From JACQZO01 sp964512325 (GTDB taxonomy: Bacteria > Patescibacteriota > Gracilibacteria > RBG-16-42-10), in assembly GCA_964512325.1 (NCBI GenBank), contig CAZEGN010000008.1:1-47961 (forward strand): DNA of 47,961 nucleotides. Direction: 5' to 3'. A program made the position numbers and the translations under genes. This document shows, piece by piece, positions 7,575-15,856 of this stretch. The notes below the pieces were generated by a model, which saw nothing but the letters and a program-made list of their open reading frames with translations, did no database searches and was not told the origin of the DNA. Position 1 is the first letter of the stretch; every line of letters begins with the position of its first letter.

Positions 7575-8282
7575 ATGCGCTTTACTATCAATGAAAGGAG
7601 GGATATTCATTTCGTAAGAGCCGATGAAGCAATCGATGGCAATCTTGATGCTTGGCGCAGTTTTGCCAGCTCACACACTTCCTCTATTCAAGAAATAAAC
7701 AGTTTAGCAAGTGACGCAAAAACCAAAGAAACCACAATTTTAAAGGACCGCACAAGATCATTATTACCCAACGCCAATATCAACAGCATTATCGATGATG
7801 GTTTAATGCGTAATGCTAGCGACCCTTATCGTGGGTATTTAGAAAACATGTCTGCCCGGTGGCTGCGATCTTCAGCAGAAGACACAATTGCCAGTCATTT
7901 CTCTGAATACCGTGACCGATTAAATCAGCAGCTAAATAATTCCAAGCAGGATGCTAAATTGGGCACCTATTCTTTTAGAATAGCAAGCTTCCGCTTGCCT
8001 GTAGTTAGAACTAATAAAAACACTGTCACTATCCTTTTTCAAATTGATTTGGAGGCTCAAGTGACGCTGATTGCTGATGACACGACTGTAAATGTAGATA
8101 ACGATGCGATAGGGCTAAGAGATTTATTTGATGGCATAAAAGATGTTTTCTTAGCTGGCATGATTCCTAAGTTAAGAGATGACATTGAACCGGCATATAA
8201 TACTTTAGCAATGAATTTTCGAGACGCTAATCAAACTGAGTTTTTTGGACAAGTGACTTCGATTATTGGCACAGCGACTTAA
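7575..8282 (+). CDS. Uncharacterised protein
   Basis: 235 residues, not recognised. No signal peptide or membrane segment. The N-terminal two thirds is polar and probably helical. A predicted beta-rich stretch follows (TYSFRIASFRLPVV, then TVTILFQIDLEAQVTLIADD), then an acidic helical end. It has a good promoter with an overlapping inverted repeat, so it may be individually regulated. smpB follows 34 nt later and has its own possible TATGCT -10 box at 8285-8290. Confidence 0.6.
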   Translation: MRFTINERRDIHFVRADEAIDGNLDAWRSFASSHTSSIQEINSLASDAKTKETTILKDRTRSLLPNANINSIIDDGLMRNASDPYRGYLENMSARWLRSSAEDTIASHFSEYRDRLNQQLNNSKQDAKLGTYSFRIASFRLPVVRTNKNTVTILFQIDLEAQVTLIADDTTVNVDNDAIGLRDLFDGIKDVFLAGMIPKLRDDIEPAYNTLAMNFRDANQTEFFGQVTSIIGTAT

Positions 8283-8316
8283 GGCTATGCTACATTGCTT
8301 TTGCTAAATTTGTCTC

Positions 8317-8763
8317 ATGTCCTTAGCTGTTAATAAAAAAGCACGATTTGAATACGAAATCATGGAGTCATTTCAGGCGGGAATTAAGCTGACCGGACCT
8401 GAAGTAAAGTCAGTGCGAGCTGGACATGTGCAATTAAACGGCTCTTATGTGGTACTAACAAATGGCAAGCCGATACTGCTTAATATGCATATTAGCCCTT
8501 ACAAGCCTGCCGCTCAGGAAAATGCGATTGTCGACCGTTCACGTGAACTACTGCTACGCCAAGCAGAGATCAATAAGATTGATCAAAAAATTCATACCGA
8601 AAAGCTCACCTGCATTCCCCTTTCTGTCTACCTCAAAAACAATCTCATCAAAGTAGAAATAGCTTTAGCCAGAGGCAAAAAGCTTCATGACAAACGCCAC
8701 AGCATCAAAGAACGCGAGGGCAATAGAGCAGCAGCAAGAGCAATGAAAGAGCGAGGAAGGTAG
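8317..8763 (+). CDS. smpB: SsrA-binding protein
   Basis: 148 residues. It binds tmRNA and, with it, rescues stalled ribosomes and tags the incomplete proteins. Family hallmarks are the N-terminal NKKARFEYEI, GIKLTGPEVKSVRAGHVQLNGSYV, then HISPY, and the basic C-terminal tail starting KKLHDKRHSIKER, which enters the ribosomal decoding site. No tmRNA gene is visible in the window. The start follows a weak -10 (TATGCT, 8285-8290) and lacks a Shine-Dalgarno site. A dispersed repeat begins directly after the stop. Confidence 0.95.
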   Translation: MSLAVNKKARFEYEIMESFQAGIKLTGPEVKSVRAGHVQLNGSYVVLTNGKPILLNMHISPYKPAAQENAIVDRSRELLLRQAEINKIDQKIHTEKLTCIPLSVYLKNNLIKVEIALARGKKLHDKRHSIKEREGNRAAARAMKERGR

Positions 8764-8773
8764 AATAGAGAAG

Positions 8774-9020
8774 AAACCCGACTTCCGTGGAGGGATCCTG
8801 CAGTTCGAAGCTATATGCTGCGAGAAAGCTTCATGTGTCGTTCAACTGCATCCGGCAAGATCCTTCCCTTCGACCATGCTCAGGGCAGGATGACAAAGAG
8901 AGAAGATGATGATGACCTACCTCTTGAGTTACATCTTCGTTCTTCTCCCATCTGTGCCTTTTCAATTGCGAATCCTGTGGTGAGCTGGTCGAATCCATGC
9001 GAACTGCGAATTCCGAATTG
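8774..9020 (+). repeat. Dispersed intergenic repeat, copy 2
   Basis: About 250 bp between smpB and the cysteine-rich gene. It starts with the shared core CCCGACTTCCGTGGAGGGAT (from 8777). The middle has TTCGACCATGCTCAGGGCAG, also present inverted in copy 3. It ends in an arm of about 50 nt (from 8963) that is nearly the exact reverse complement of the first 50 nt of copy 3. Same orientation as copy 1. Small open frames inside it are judged not to be genes. Confidence 0.78.
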
Positions 9021-9033
9021 TCACCTTCCTTAT

Positions 9034-10569
9034 TTAGAATTGAAAAAGTTCTTTCGATCTCTTTTGATTTCTAGTTTCGAAAGCATAGCGTGGTATTGGA
9101 ATCCCCATTTTTCTATAAAAGTGTAACTCTTTTTTCTGAAGCTTATAGGACTGTTGTATTTTTCCATCAGTTAAAACCAGCTCACAAAAGTCATCTTCGA
9201 CCTCGTCAATTCGATCAGGAATTTGTACCTTTGTTGTGGTTATTGGGTAAACCTTTGCTGGCTGCCAATGCACATGCAGCTTTTTGCCATCCTCTTCAGC
9301 AAGTGGAAAGTACTCCTGTGCAATGGTATCAACATACGGGTAATCAGACATGCTCATCGGGAAAAAGTTACCCCATTCGCCTGTTGTTTTCATGTGAGCA
9401 ATAATTCTGGGCACTAAGTCTTCATATTCCGCCTTCGTGTATTGTTTATTCAAAATACAATAAGCCGCTCGTCTGGGAAAACCAATACAACCAAACATCT
9501 TCTCACAATTAAAAATATAGGCAGAGTACATACAGTCAACTGGTTTTGTCGCCATTTGACAGAATTGATTGTTATAAGAGTGGAGACCAAGAGCCAAGCA
9601 TCGATAGTTGAGCGCACCTTCTATCGCTGTCGCTACACTGAAAGAATCTTTAAGCCGCTGACACCCATAGCAGTCTTCCAAATCTTCACTGCCTTTAATA
9701 AAAAAGCTGTTACTACATTTTTGAGAGTTTTCAATATATTGACCGCTACAATCATCAGCATTTACCAAAGAATTGTATACATACCCAGTACTCACAATAA
9801 AACTGCGCCACTGCCCTTTGAACTTTTCAACCGCCATGTAACTGCCTAATTCAAACTGCTTCATTAGTTGTTCATATTCCTCTTTAGAATACTGCTTATT
9901 CCAGATACAATATGACTTATGATCTAAGCCCACACAGCCGAAACAGTCAGTGCAGTTCTTGCAGCCATACAAAAAGGCGGAATCACGACAATTCACACTG
10001 TGCATAGCCCAACGCAGATTGTAACATTCTTGAACATTAACGCATTCGTAACATAATTGACTGCGCATCACATACATACAGTCCACCACATCCTTGCAAG
10101 AATAAATTTTCACGCCATACATACAATCCTCATTCTCGAAACAACCAAAAGTGTAATAACAATTCTTCACACTCAAACAGAGATTCACATATGGGCTATT
10201 TTCGGCATTAGCACCAATCTTCCCTTCACGCGGCACCAATTGGGACAATTCAGCAAACTGTTGAAAGAAAGATTTGCTAAAATCATATGGCCGCCCATAA
10301 AGCAACGGATCATTATCATCACTTAACCACACCTCCCTTTCGTATACGGGAAAAGGTGTATTGGGCCGATAAATACTAATGATATCTTGCCCCGTCTTAT
10401 CACATTTGCGCGCGAACAAATTAGTTTCATTGCGAAAAGCAAACATTTCACGAAAACGCTCCAGGGGAGAAATGGTGGGCAAGGGAATACCTCGTTCTTC
10501 GCAATAAGTCCGCTCCGCCTCACTCACTTCAAATTGTTTCTGACTGCGTATACAGATAGGCATAAGCAA
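9034..10569 (-). CDS. Cysteine-rich protein of a Patescibacteria-typical family
   Basis: 511 residues with 29 cysteines. An N-terminal segment has Cys6 and Cys23, then ERGIPLPTISPLERF, then FAFRNETNLFARKCD. It is followed by YGRPYDFSKSFF, then a long body of short repeats built on NCYY, DCMY, GCxNCxDCFGC and YECVNVQECYN words, with two NKQYSKEEYE/NKQYTKAEYE segments. The C-terminus has WGNFFPMSMSDYPYVDTIAQEYFPL. I know this layout from many Parcubacteria/Microgenomates-type genomes; its function is unknown. Regular cysteine spacing suggests metal binding or a stacked beta structure. No signal peptide. It lies 87 nt downstream of the VirD4-like gene, same strand. Confidence 0.85.
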   Translation of the reverse strand: MLMPICIRSQKQFEVSEAERTYCEERGIPLPTISPLERFREMFAFRNETNLFARKCDKTGQDIISIYRPNTPFPVYEREVWLSDDNDPLLYGRPYDFSKSFFQQFAELSQLVPREGKIGANAENSPYVNLCLSVKNCYYTFGCFENEDCMYGVKIYSCKDVVDCMYVMRSQLCYECVNVQECYNLRWAMHSVNCRDSAFLYGCKNCTDCFGCVGLDHKSYCIWNKQYSKEEYEQLMKQFELGSYMAVEKFKGQWRSFIVSTGYVYNSLVNADDCSGQYIENSQKCSNSFFIKGSEDLEDCYGCQRLKDSFSVATAIEGALNYRCLALGLHSYNNQFCQMATKPVDCMYSAYIFNCEKMFGCIGFPRRAAYCILNKQYTKAEYEDLVPRIIAHMKTTGEWGNFFPMSMSDYPYVDTIAQEYFPLAEEDGKKLHVHWQPAKVYPITTTKVQIPDRIDEVEDDFCELVLTDGKIQQSYKLQKKELHFYRKMGIPIPRYAFETRNQKRSKELFQF

Positions 10570-10656
10570 AGAGGTGTTTACAAAAGCAAATCAAAAATCT
10601 CCGCAGTGCGCAAGCACTTAGCTTCATACTACGCCACCATTAATCATTACCTTCCT

Positions 10657-12903
10657 TTAGACAAGCGGTTTTGCAAACTCTTCTTCTTGTACTTCTTCTT
10701 TTGGTGCTGGTTCGCTACCTACCTGGCTCCAGCGAGCTAGCTCTTCCTCAACCAGTTTTCTTGGTTTGCCATAAGTACGCCGTGAGTTTTCAATAATTTG
10801 CTCACGGAAGTTTTTAGCTGGATAATTCATCTTAAGCGTCTTGCCAGAAAAAGCATCCCGAGTTTCACCATCAATAGACATCTTAATATAAAACTCTTGT
10901 ACACCGAGATTAATAATATCTCTCACTTTAAATACTGGTGTATATTCTTTCTCCAAAATCACCGCATCATCAGCTCCCACGCGGAAGTTAATAATAGAAC
11001 CAACATTACCAAACACCGTAGCTCGCAAAGCTGGTGAGAGCTGTGCCATAAACTGATGAGCTAAAGTGACTGACAAACGATATTTACGGGCTTCAGAGAG
11101 GATTTGCTCAAAAGTATCAGTGGCAAAGTTTTGAAACTCATCTACATAGAGATAAAAGTCTTTGCGTTCGCTTTGAATCATATCAGCACGACTCATAGCC
11201 GCTTGCTGAATCTTAGTAATGAGCATCGCACCCAGCAAGTTGCTATTTTCATCACCAAGCAAACCGCGCGAGAGTTTAACCAGCAAAATCTTTTGCTCAT
11301 CCATGATTTTACGCAGATTAAGCTTGTTTTCTGGCTGACCTACCATGTTACGGATTAAAGCTGTAGAGACGAACTGCCCTACTTTGTTGAGTACCGGCAT
11401 AATCGCTTCATTATCAAACTTCTCACTCCAACCTGCAAACTCATTTACCCAGAAATTCTTCACCACCGAGTCCTCAATCCTCGCTACAATTTTCTGACGA
11501 TAATTCTTGTCAGTCAGCATTTTTACAATACTCAACACCGTTGTATTAGGCGAGTCTAACAAAGCCAAAGTGGTATAACGCAATACATGCTCAAGACGAG
11601 GGGTCCAGTTGCTACCAAAAAGCTTTTTAAAGATTTCAATAAAACCAATAGTAACTCGCATCTTGTATTGGGGCTCCACTTGTTCAAGCGGATTGAAAGC
11701 AATGGGATACTCCGTATCAGATGGATCAAAGTAAATCACATCCTTGAGACGATGCTCAGGAATATTAGCAACAACATCATCAATCAGATCGCCGTGAGGA
11801 TCCATGACACCCAAACCAGCACCATTAATCACATCTTGATTAATCAAAAGCTCAAGCAACTTGCTCTTACCTACACCACTTTTACCAATAACATATAAGT
11901 GACGCTGACGATCCGTACGCTTCATCCCAAATATATTGTTCTGATTGTGGAAATTGGTTGTGCCAAAAAAAGAAATTGATTCATCCTTATCAGTTCCTTT
12001 CACCGGCAAGTCTAATGGCGGCTGCCCTTTTCTAGCTAATACATGAGCGATATGAGGAATAAGATCAGCATTGGGAAAATGGTATAAAGTCGCTAATTCC
12101 TCAGTATTAATTTGAAAGCTGGGGTGCCGTTTGCGGGCCTGGTAATACTGCAAAAAGGCTTTACCCCTGCTAACTCCTACTGTTTTAAAGCTATTCAAAT
12201 CATCGGTGTCAAATGGAGAAAAAGCTTCAGAAAGAGCTCTCAGACGCTGTTCTGCCTTAGCCATTGAATCAGTCAGATAAGCCAGTTTTATACTCACACT
12301 AAAATAATCTTTGGTGCTTTTCTTATGAATTGATTCATTTTCAATTTTTTTGACATCATGATTCTTAAACAAGTTCTTCACGCGCAGAATATTTTTGAAA
12401 CGGCGCATTCTTATTTTCCACGAGCGACTGAAGTTAAACCACCAAGTATCTTCAATGGGAGCTATCACAAATTGAACCCAGGCTTGATCCTGTTTTTCAC
12501 CTTTTGTTAATACGGAAAACAAAGTAGAAATCGAATCACCTTCAAATTCAGGGTAAGTTTTAAACGAATAGATATCAGAGCGCTTCAAGCGCAGTTCAGT
12601 ACCAGCTAATGCCAAGTTCTGAAGAAGACCGTCATATACATAGTCATTGGTTCTGACAATTTCACAGTCAGGATAAATTGAATACACTTGGCCTTCTACT
12701 AGCTCTACAATTGCCGCAGGGATATAGATGTAAAAATATATATGCTGACGGTAAGCAACAATCTCCAAAGAAACTTGCTCATGCTTGAGTGACTTTTGCA
12801 AAGACGTTAAAAGCTCTTCGAATTTCTTTTCTTTTTTCAAATTCGCATCTCCCTGAGGTACACGGATAAGCAGTGCAATATTATTGTTTCGCCCGGCTGA
12901 CAT
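10657..12903 (-). CDS. VirD4/TraG-like AAA+ ATPase (type IV coupling-protein-like)
   Basis: 748 residues. The N-terminal 320 residues form a domain common to CPR members of this group. The ATPase has Walker A GKSGVGKS near residue 340, MDPHGDLIDDV, and Walker B FYLYVDEFQNF near residue 585. The segment ARKYRLSVTLAHQF with downstream GSIINFRVGADDA matches TraG/TraD and DUF87-type ATPases. Relatives move DNA or protein through membranes. No obvious transmembrane helix is seen. No other secretion genes lie nearby, so the partner machinery is elsewhere or absent. An AGGA precedes the ATG by a few bases, one of the few plausible ribosome binding sites here. Confidence 0.88.
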   Translation of the reverse strand: MSAGRNNNIALLIRVPQGDANLKKEKKFEELLTSLQKSLKHEQVSLEIVAYRQHIYFYIYIPAAIVELVEGQVYSIYPDCEIVRTNDYVYDGLLQNLALAGTELRLKRSDIYSFKTYPEFEGDSISTLFSVLTKGEKQDQAWVQFVIAPIEDTWWFNFSRSWKIRMRRFKNILRVKNLFKNHDVKKIENESIHKKSTKDYFSVSIKLAYLTDSMAKAEQRLRALSEAFSPFDTDDLNSFKTVGVSRGKAFLQYYQARKRHPSFQINTEELATLYHFPNADLIPHIAHVLARKGQPPLDLPVKGTDKDESISFFGTTNFHNQNNIFGMKRTDRQRHLYVIGKSGVGKSKLLELLINQDVINGAGLGVMDPHGDLIDDVVANIPEHRLKDVIYFDPSDTEYPIAFNPLEQVEPQYKMRVTIGFIEIFKKLFGSNWTPRLEHVLRYTTLALLDSPNTTVLSIVKMLTDKNYRQKIVARIEDSVVKNFWVNEFAGWSEKFDNEAIMPVLNKVGQFVSTALIRNMVGQPENKLNLRKIMDEQKILLVKLSRGLLGDENSNLLGAMLITKIQQAAMSRADMIQSERKDFYLYVDEFQNFATDTFEQILSEARKYRLSVTLAHQFMAQLSPALRATVFGNVGSIINFRVGADDAVILEKEYTPVFKVRDIINLGVQEFYIKMSIDGETRDAFSGKTLKMNYPAKNFREQIIENSRRTYGKPRKLVEEELARWSQVGSEPAPKEEVQEEEFAKPLV

Positions 12904-13135
12904 GGTCCTTTTAAATAGGTGACATAATACTTGAGATGCGGCTACCCCAGCAAGAGGTATTACCTTATCTAAATAATTATACAGTTTTTCTAAGCTTTAC
13001 GCTACTTGCTAGCTCTCAAGCGAGTCAAATTGATGGCCCAAAAACTGACCCTTAGAAGGTGGTATTTAAGCGACAAACCTGCTAGAATCTCGCTCGGCCA
13101 GAATCCTGTCACCAAGCTATTAGCACTAAGAAACA

Positions 13136-13164
13136 TTTACACAAAGATGTCAATATCATATAAT
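13136..13164 (+). promoter_or_regulatory. Strong promoter-like site in a 390-bp intergenic region
   Basis: TTTACA (13136-13141), 17 nt, TATAAT (13159-13164). Transcription would begin near 13171. The first ATG, at 13198, opens a 17-codon frame (13198-13251), and the large secreted-protein gene starts at 13294. It is therefore the best visible promoter for that gene, with a micro-ORF in its leader. The rest of 12904-13293 shows nothing I can support. Confidence 0.55.
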
Positions 13165-13293
13165 GGTTGTAGAGTAAAAACACAAACAAACACCATTATG
13201 CACCGCACACACACTCCGTTTCAACGCTTCACTAAGCGCTTTATCCTTTAACACAGACTAGTTATTTCTTAATTTCTATTCACTTTTTATAAT

Positions 13294-15444
13294 ATGCAAA
13301 AAAAACACATTACCTTATCAGCCATCGTTTCAAGTCTAGTGATTGCAACTGCAGCACTGCTTCCTTCATGGTTGCTTACCAATACTCAAACCAATACTGC
13401 TTTCGCAGCAGGTAGCACAGCACGCTATAATATTGGTTCACCAACGTTTACAGATATTTGGATCAGCCCAAACGGAAACGATGCTAATCCTGGTACACAG
13501 TCAGCACCACTACTCACACTTGCGCGCGCATGGCAAATGATACCAGCCAATCAAACTTTGGCCACAGGTTATCGCGTGCGCTTTATGGCTGGTACATATA
13601 ATGGTGGCATGCCCAATTATATGGAGAACCGCCTAGGCACTGCTAATGCACCGGTAGTATTGCAAGCAGAAGGAGATGTACAAATTAATGGCAACTTAAA
13701 CATTTACAATGTGAAGTATTTCTACATTGTAGGCCTAAAATTCACCTCACCACATGATGTAATTCATTTTGAGAAAAGTGATCATGTGTTGCTACGTAAC
13801 GTTACATTGCGTAGCAACAATCGCGCTGCTCAGGAAACAGTAAAAATCAATCAATCTCAATATGTATATATTGAAGATAGCGATATTTCTGGTGCTTGGG
13901 ATAATGCTATCGATTTTGTGGCTGTACAACATGGTCATATTGTAGGCAATAAAGTACATGATGCCAATGACTGGTGTATGTATACCAAGGGAGGATCAGC
14001 TTACTTCACCATTGAAGGCAATGAAATCTACAACTGTGGCACTGGTGGTTATACAGCTGGTCAAGGAACAGGCGTACAATTTATGACAGCTCCTTGGGTA
14101 CAATATGAAGCCTATGACATTAAGTTCTTCAATAACATTATTCACAACACTGAGGGTGCCGGTATTGGTGTAAACGGTGGTTATAATATTCTTATGGCCC
14201 ACAATACAATGTACAAAGTGGGAACCCGAGATCATGTCATTGAAGTAGTATTTGGTCTGCGTGGCTGTGATGGCGGTGATACAACAGCATGTAATGCTGT
14301 ATTAAATGCGGGTGGTTGGGGTAGCACAAGTCCTGAAGAAGGATTGATTAGTAACAAGAATGTTTATATTTATAACAATATTGTTTACAACCCTACTGGT
14401 GTCAGAAGCCAATGGACTCAATTTGCGGTGTATGCGCCTCGAAATAATACCGTTAGCGGCTTCCGGGGCCCCTCACCGGCAGTGACAGACACCAATCTTC
14501 AAATCAAAGGCAATATTATCTGGAATGGCCCTAACCAAGTTACCTTGGGACTAGGCAATGCTGACGAAGGTAATGCTTGTTTAAGCAGCAATCCAACTTG
14601 TAATCCAACCCAAGTTGCTCGCGACAATGCGATTAATACAATTGAGCCTCAATTTGCCAATGCAGCTGCCGGCAATTTTTCAATCCCAAGTACAAGCAAT
14701 ATTTACAGTGCAGTGACCTTCGCAATTCCTACGTTTAGCTGGTCAGATGCAACCAACAATGTTCCTGCTGGCAACTTAATTAACACTGTTACCAAGGACT
14801 TCTATAACAATACCCGAAATTCAATCATTGCTGGTGCTTTTACAGGTAATGGCTCGGCTCCGATCAATACATCTATATCCACACCCGCAAGTACTCCTAG
14901 TTCAACACCAAGCAGTACTCCTGCAAGCACTCCTAGTTCGACACCAACAAGCACACCAAGTGCATCTTCGACGCCGAGAAGTACACCGAGCTCCACTCCA
15001 ACTAGCAGCCCAAGTTCAACACCGAGCAGTACTCCTAGAGCTTCGTCAACACCAGCAAGCTCACCAAACACATCTAGTACTTTAAAACCAGATCTCCTGG
15101 GCTACTGGAACAATATTGACACTGCTTGTCGCACTCGCAGTCGTGTCACCACTTGTACTATGAATTCTGATTTAATTATCAGCAATGACAGTGACAAAGT
15201 TGCACCAAAGAGCAAAGTATATGTGTACCTTTCTACCAACAATGCATTTGATAGCAATGATGTAAAAATCAAAGAGCTCAGTGCGCCATCCCTAGGCAAA
15301 AATGCCGGAAAAGCCTTAGCTTTCCGTTATAGCTCTAAAAGCAATTATCGCGACACACCTTATTTGATCGCTGTATTTGATCCTACGAATGCAGTTAGTG
15401 AGAAGAATGAAAACAACAACTACGCAATTAGTCCGATATTCTAA
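13294..15444 (+). CDS. Large secreted right-handed beta-helix protein with Ser/Thr/Pro linker and CARDB domain
   Basis: 716 residues. A signal peptide ends near residue 39 (AFA). Residues 50-75 (ISPNGNDANPGTQSAPLLTL) open a pectate-lyase-like parallel beta-helix to about residue 470, with many NNI and NxxIHN turns, for example FFNNIIHNTEGAGIGVNGGY. Residues about 525-597 are a low-complexity STPSSTP-type linker. The last 120 residues form a CARDB-like adhesion domain ending NNNYAISPIF. It is probably a cell-surface or released protein binding or cleaving polysaccharide; catalytic residues cannot be assigned. TATAAT abuts the ATG but is too close to serve it. Confidence 0.85.
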   Translation: MQKKHITLSAIVSSLVIATAALLPSWLLTNTQTNTAFAAGSTARYNIGSPTFTDIWISPNGNDANPGTQSAPLLTLARAWQMIPANQTLATGYRVRFMAGTYNGGMPNYMENRLGTANAPVVLQAEGDVQINGNLNIYNVKYFYIVGLKFTSPHDVIHFEKSDHVLLRNVTLRSNNRAAQETVKINQSQYVYIEDSDISGAWDNAIDFVAVQHGHIVGNKVHDANDWCMYTKGGSAYFTIEGNEIYNCGTGGYTAGQGTGVQFMTAPWVQYEAYDIKFFNNIIHNTEGAGIGVNGGYNILMAHNTMYKVGTRDHVIEVVFGLRGCDGGDTTACNAVLNAGGWGSTSPEEGLISNKNVYIYNNIVYNPTGVRSQWTQFAVYAPRNNTVSGFRGPSPAVTDTNLQIKGNIIWNGPNQVTLGLGNADEGNACLSSNPTCNPTQVARDNAINTIEPQFANAAAGNFSIPSTSNIYSAVTFAIPTFSWSDATNNVPAGNLINTVTKDFYNNTRNSIIAGAFTGNGSAPINTSISTPASTPSSTPSSTPASTPSSTPTSTPSASSTPRSTPSSTPTSSPSSTPSSTPRASSTPASSPNTSSTLKPDLLGYWNNIDTACRTRSRVTTCTMNSDLIISNDSDKVAPKSKVYVYLSTNNAFDSNDVKIKELSAPSLGKNAGKALAFRYSSKSNYRDTPYLIAVFDPTNAVSEKNENNNYAISPIF

Positions 15445-15461
15445 AGAAAACGGCTAATCGC

Positions 15462-15501
15462 AAAAAAAGCACCTCTGATTAATTAATCGGGGTGCTTTTT
15501 T
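15462..15501 (+). terminator. Rho-independent terminator of the beta-helix gene
   Basis: AAAAAAGCACC pairs with GGTGCTTTTTT, with an AT-rich upper stem (GATTAATTAATC). The T run follows. It starts 18 nt after the stop codon. Confidence 0.85.
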
Positions 15502-15518
15502 ATTGAGAAAGAGGATAG

Positions 15519-15800
15519 CAATTCGCAGTTCGCATGGATTCGACCAGCTCACCACAGGATTCGGAATGAAAAGACAGAACCCAAGAGAAGAAGCAGAGCG
15601 ACATAACTTAAGGGCCCCCCCATTCATCTTCTTCTCTCTGTCATCTTGAGCAAAGCGGAGCGACGTAGCCTGCCCTGAGCATGGTCGAAGGGAAAGATCC
15701 TGCCATTTACCGCCTCACGCTCCATGAACCGCTATCGTTGCCATGTGGCTTACATCGACAGGATCCCTCCACGGAAGTCGGGATGACGGAGAGGCAGGAA
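15519..15800 (-). repeat. Dispersed intergenic repeat, copy 3 (inverted)
   Basis: About 280 bp, opposite in orientation to copies 1 and 2. Read on the minus strand it has CCCGACTTCCGTGGAGGGAT, then GTAAGCC, then AACGATAGCGGTTCATGGAG, TTCGACCATGCTCAGGGCAG, GGGTTCTGTCTTTTCATTCC, and a terminal arm matching copy 2. It unites segments found separately in copies 1 and 2, so it is probably closest to the full element. Region 15445-15856 otherwise holds only the terminator. Confidence 0.8.
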
Positions 15801-15856
15801 GGGGGATGAAGAAAAAGAGACTTCCCCTTGCTGATTTCTGAATTATGTGAGTTCTC

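Noticed and set aside
8815..9126. Open frame between smpB and the cysteine-rich gene
   Set aside because: It is made of repeat sequence and the 3' end of the opposite-strand gene.
13006..13251. An 81-codon frame in the 390-bp intergenic region
   Set aside because: It crosses the promoter at 13136-13164, its translation is not protein-like, and only its last 17 codons lie downstream of that promoter.
13288..13293. TATAAT directly before the beta-helix gene ATG as its promoter
   Set aside because: A -10 box touching the start codon would begin transcription inside the gene, and there is no later start before the signal peptide; the site at 13136-13164 is better.
15519..15570. A tmRNA-like GGATTCGACC word, of interest because smpB is present
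   Set aside because: It belongs to the dispersed repeat arm (also in copy 2), and neither a tRNA-like domain nor an Ala-rich tag frame is found around it.
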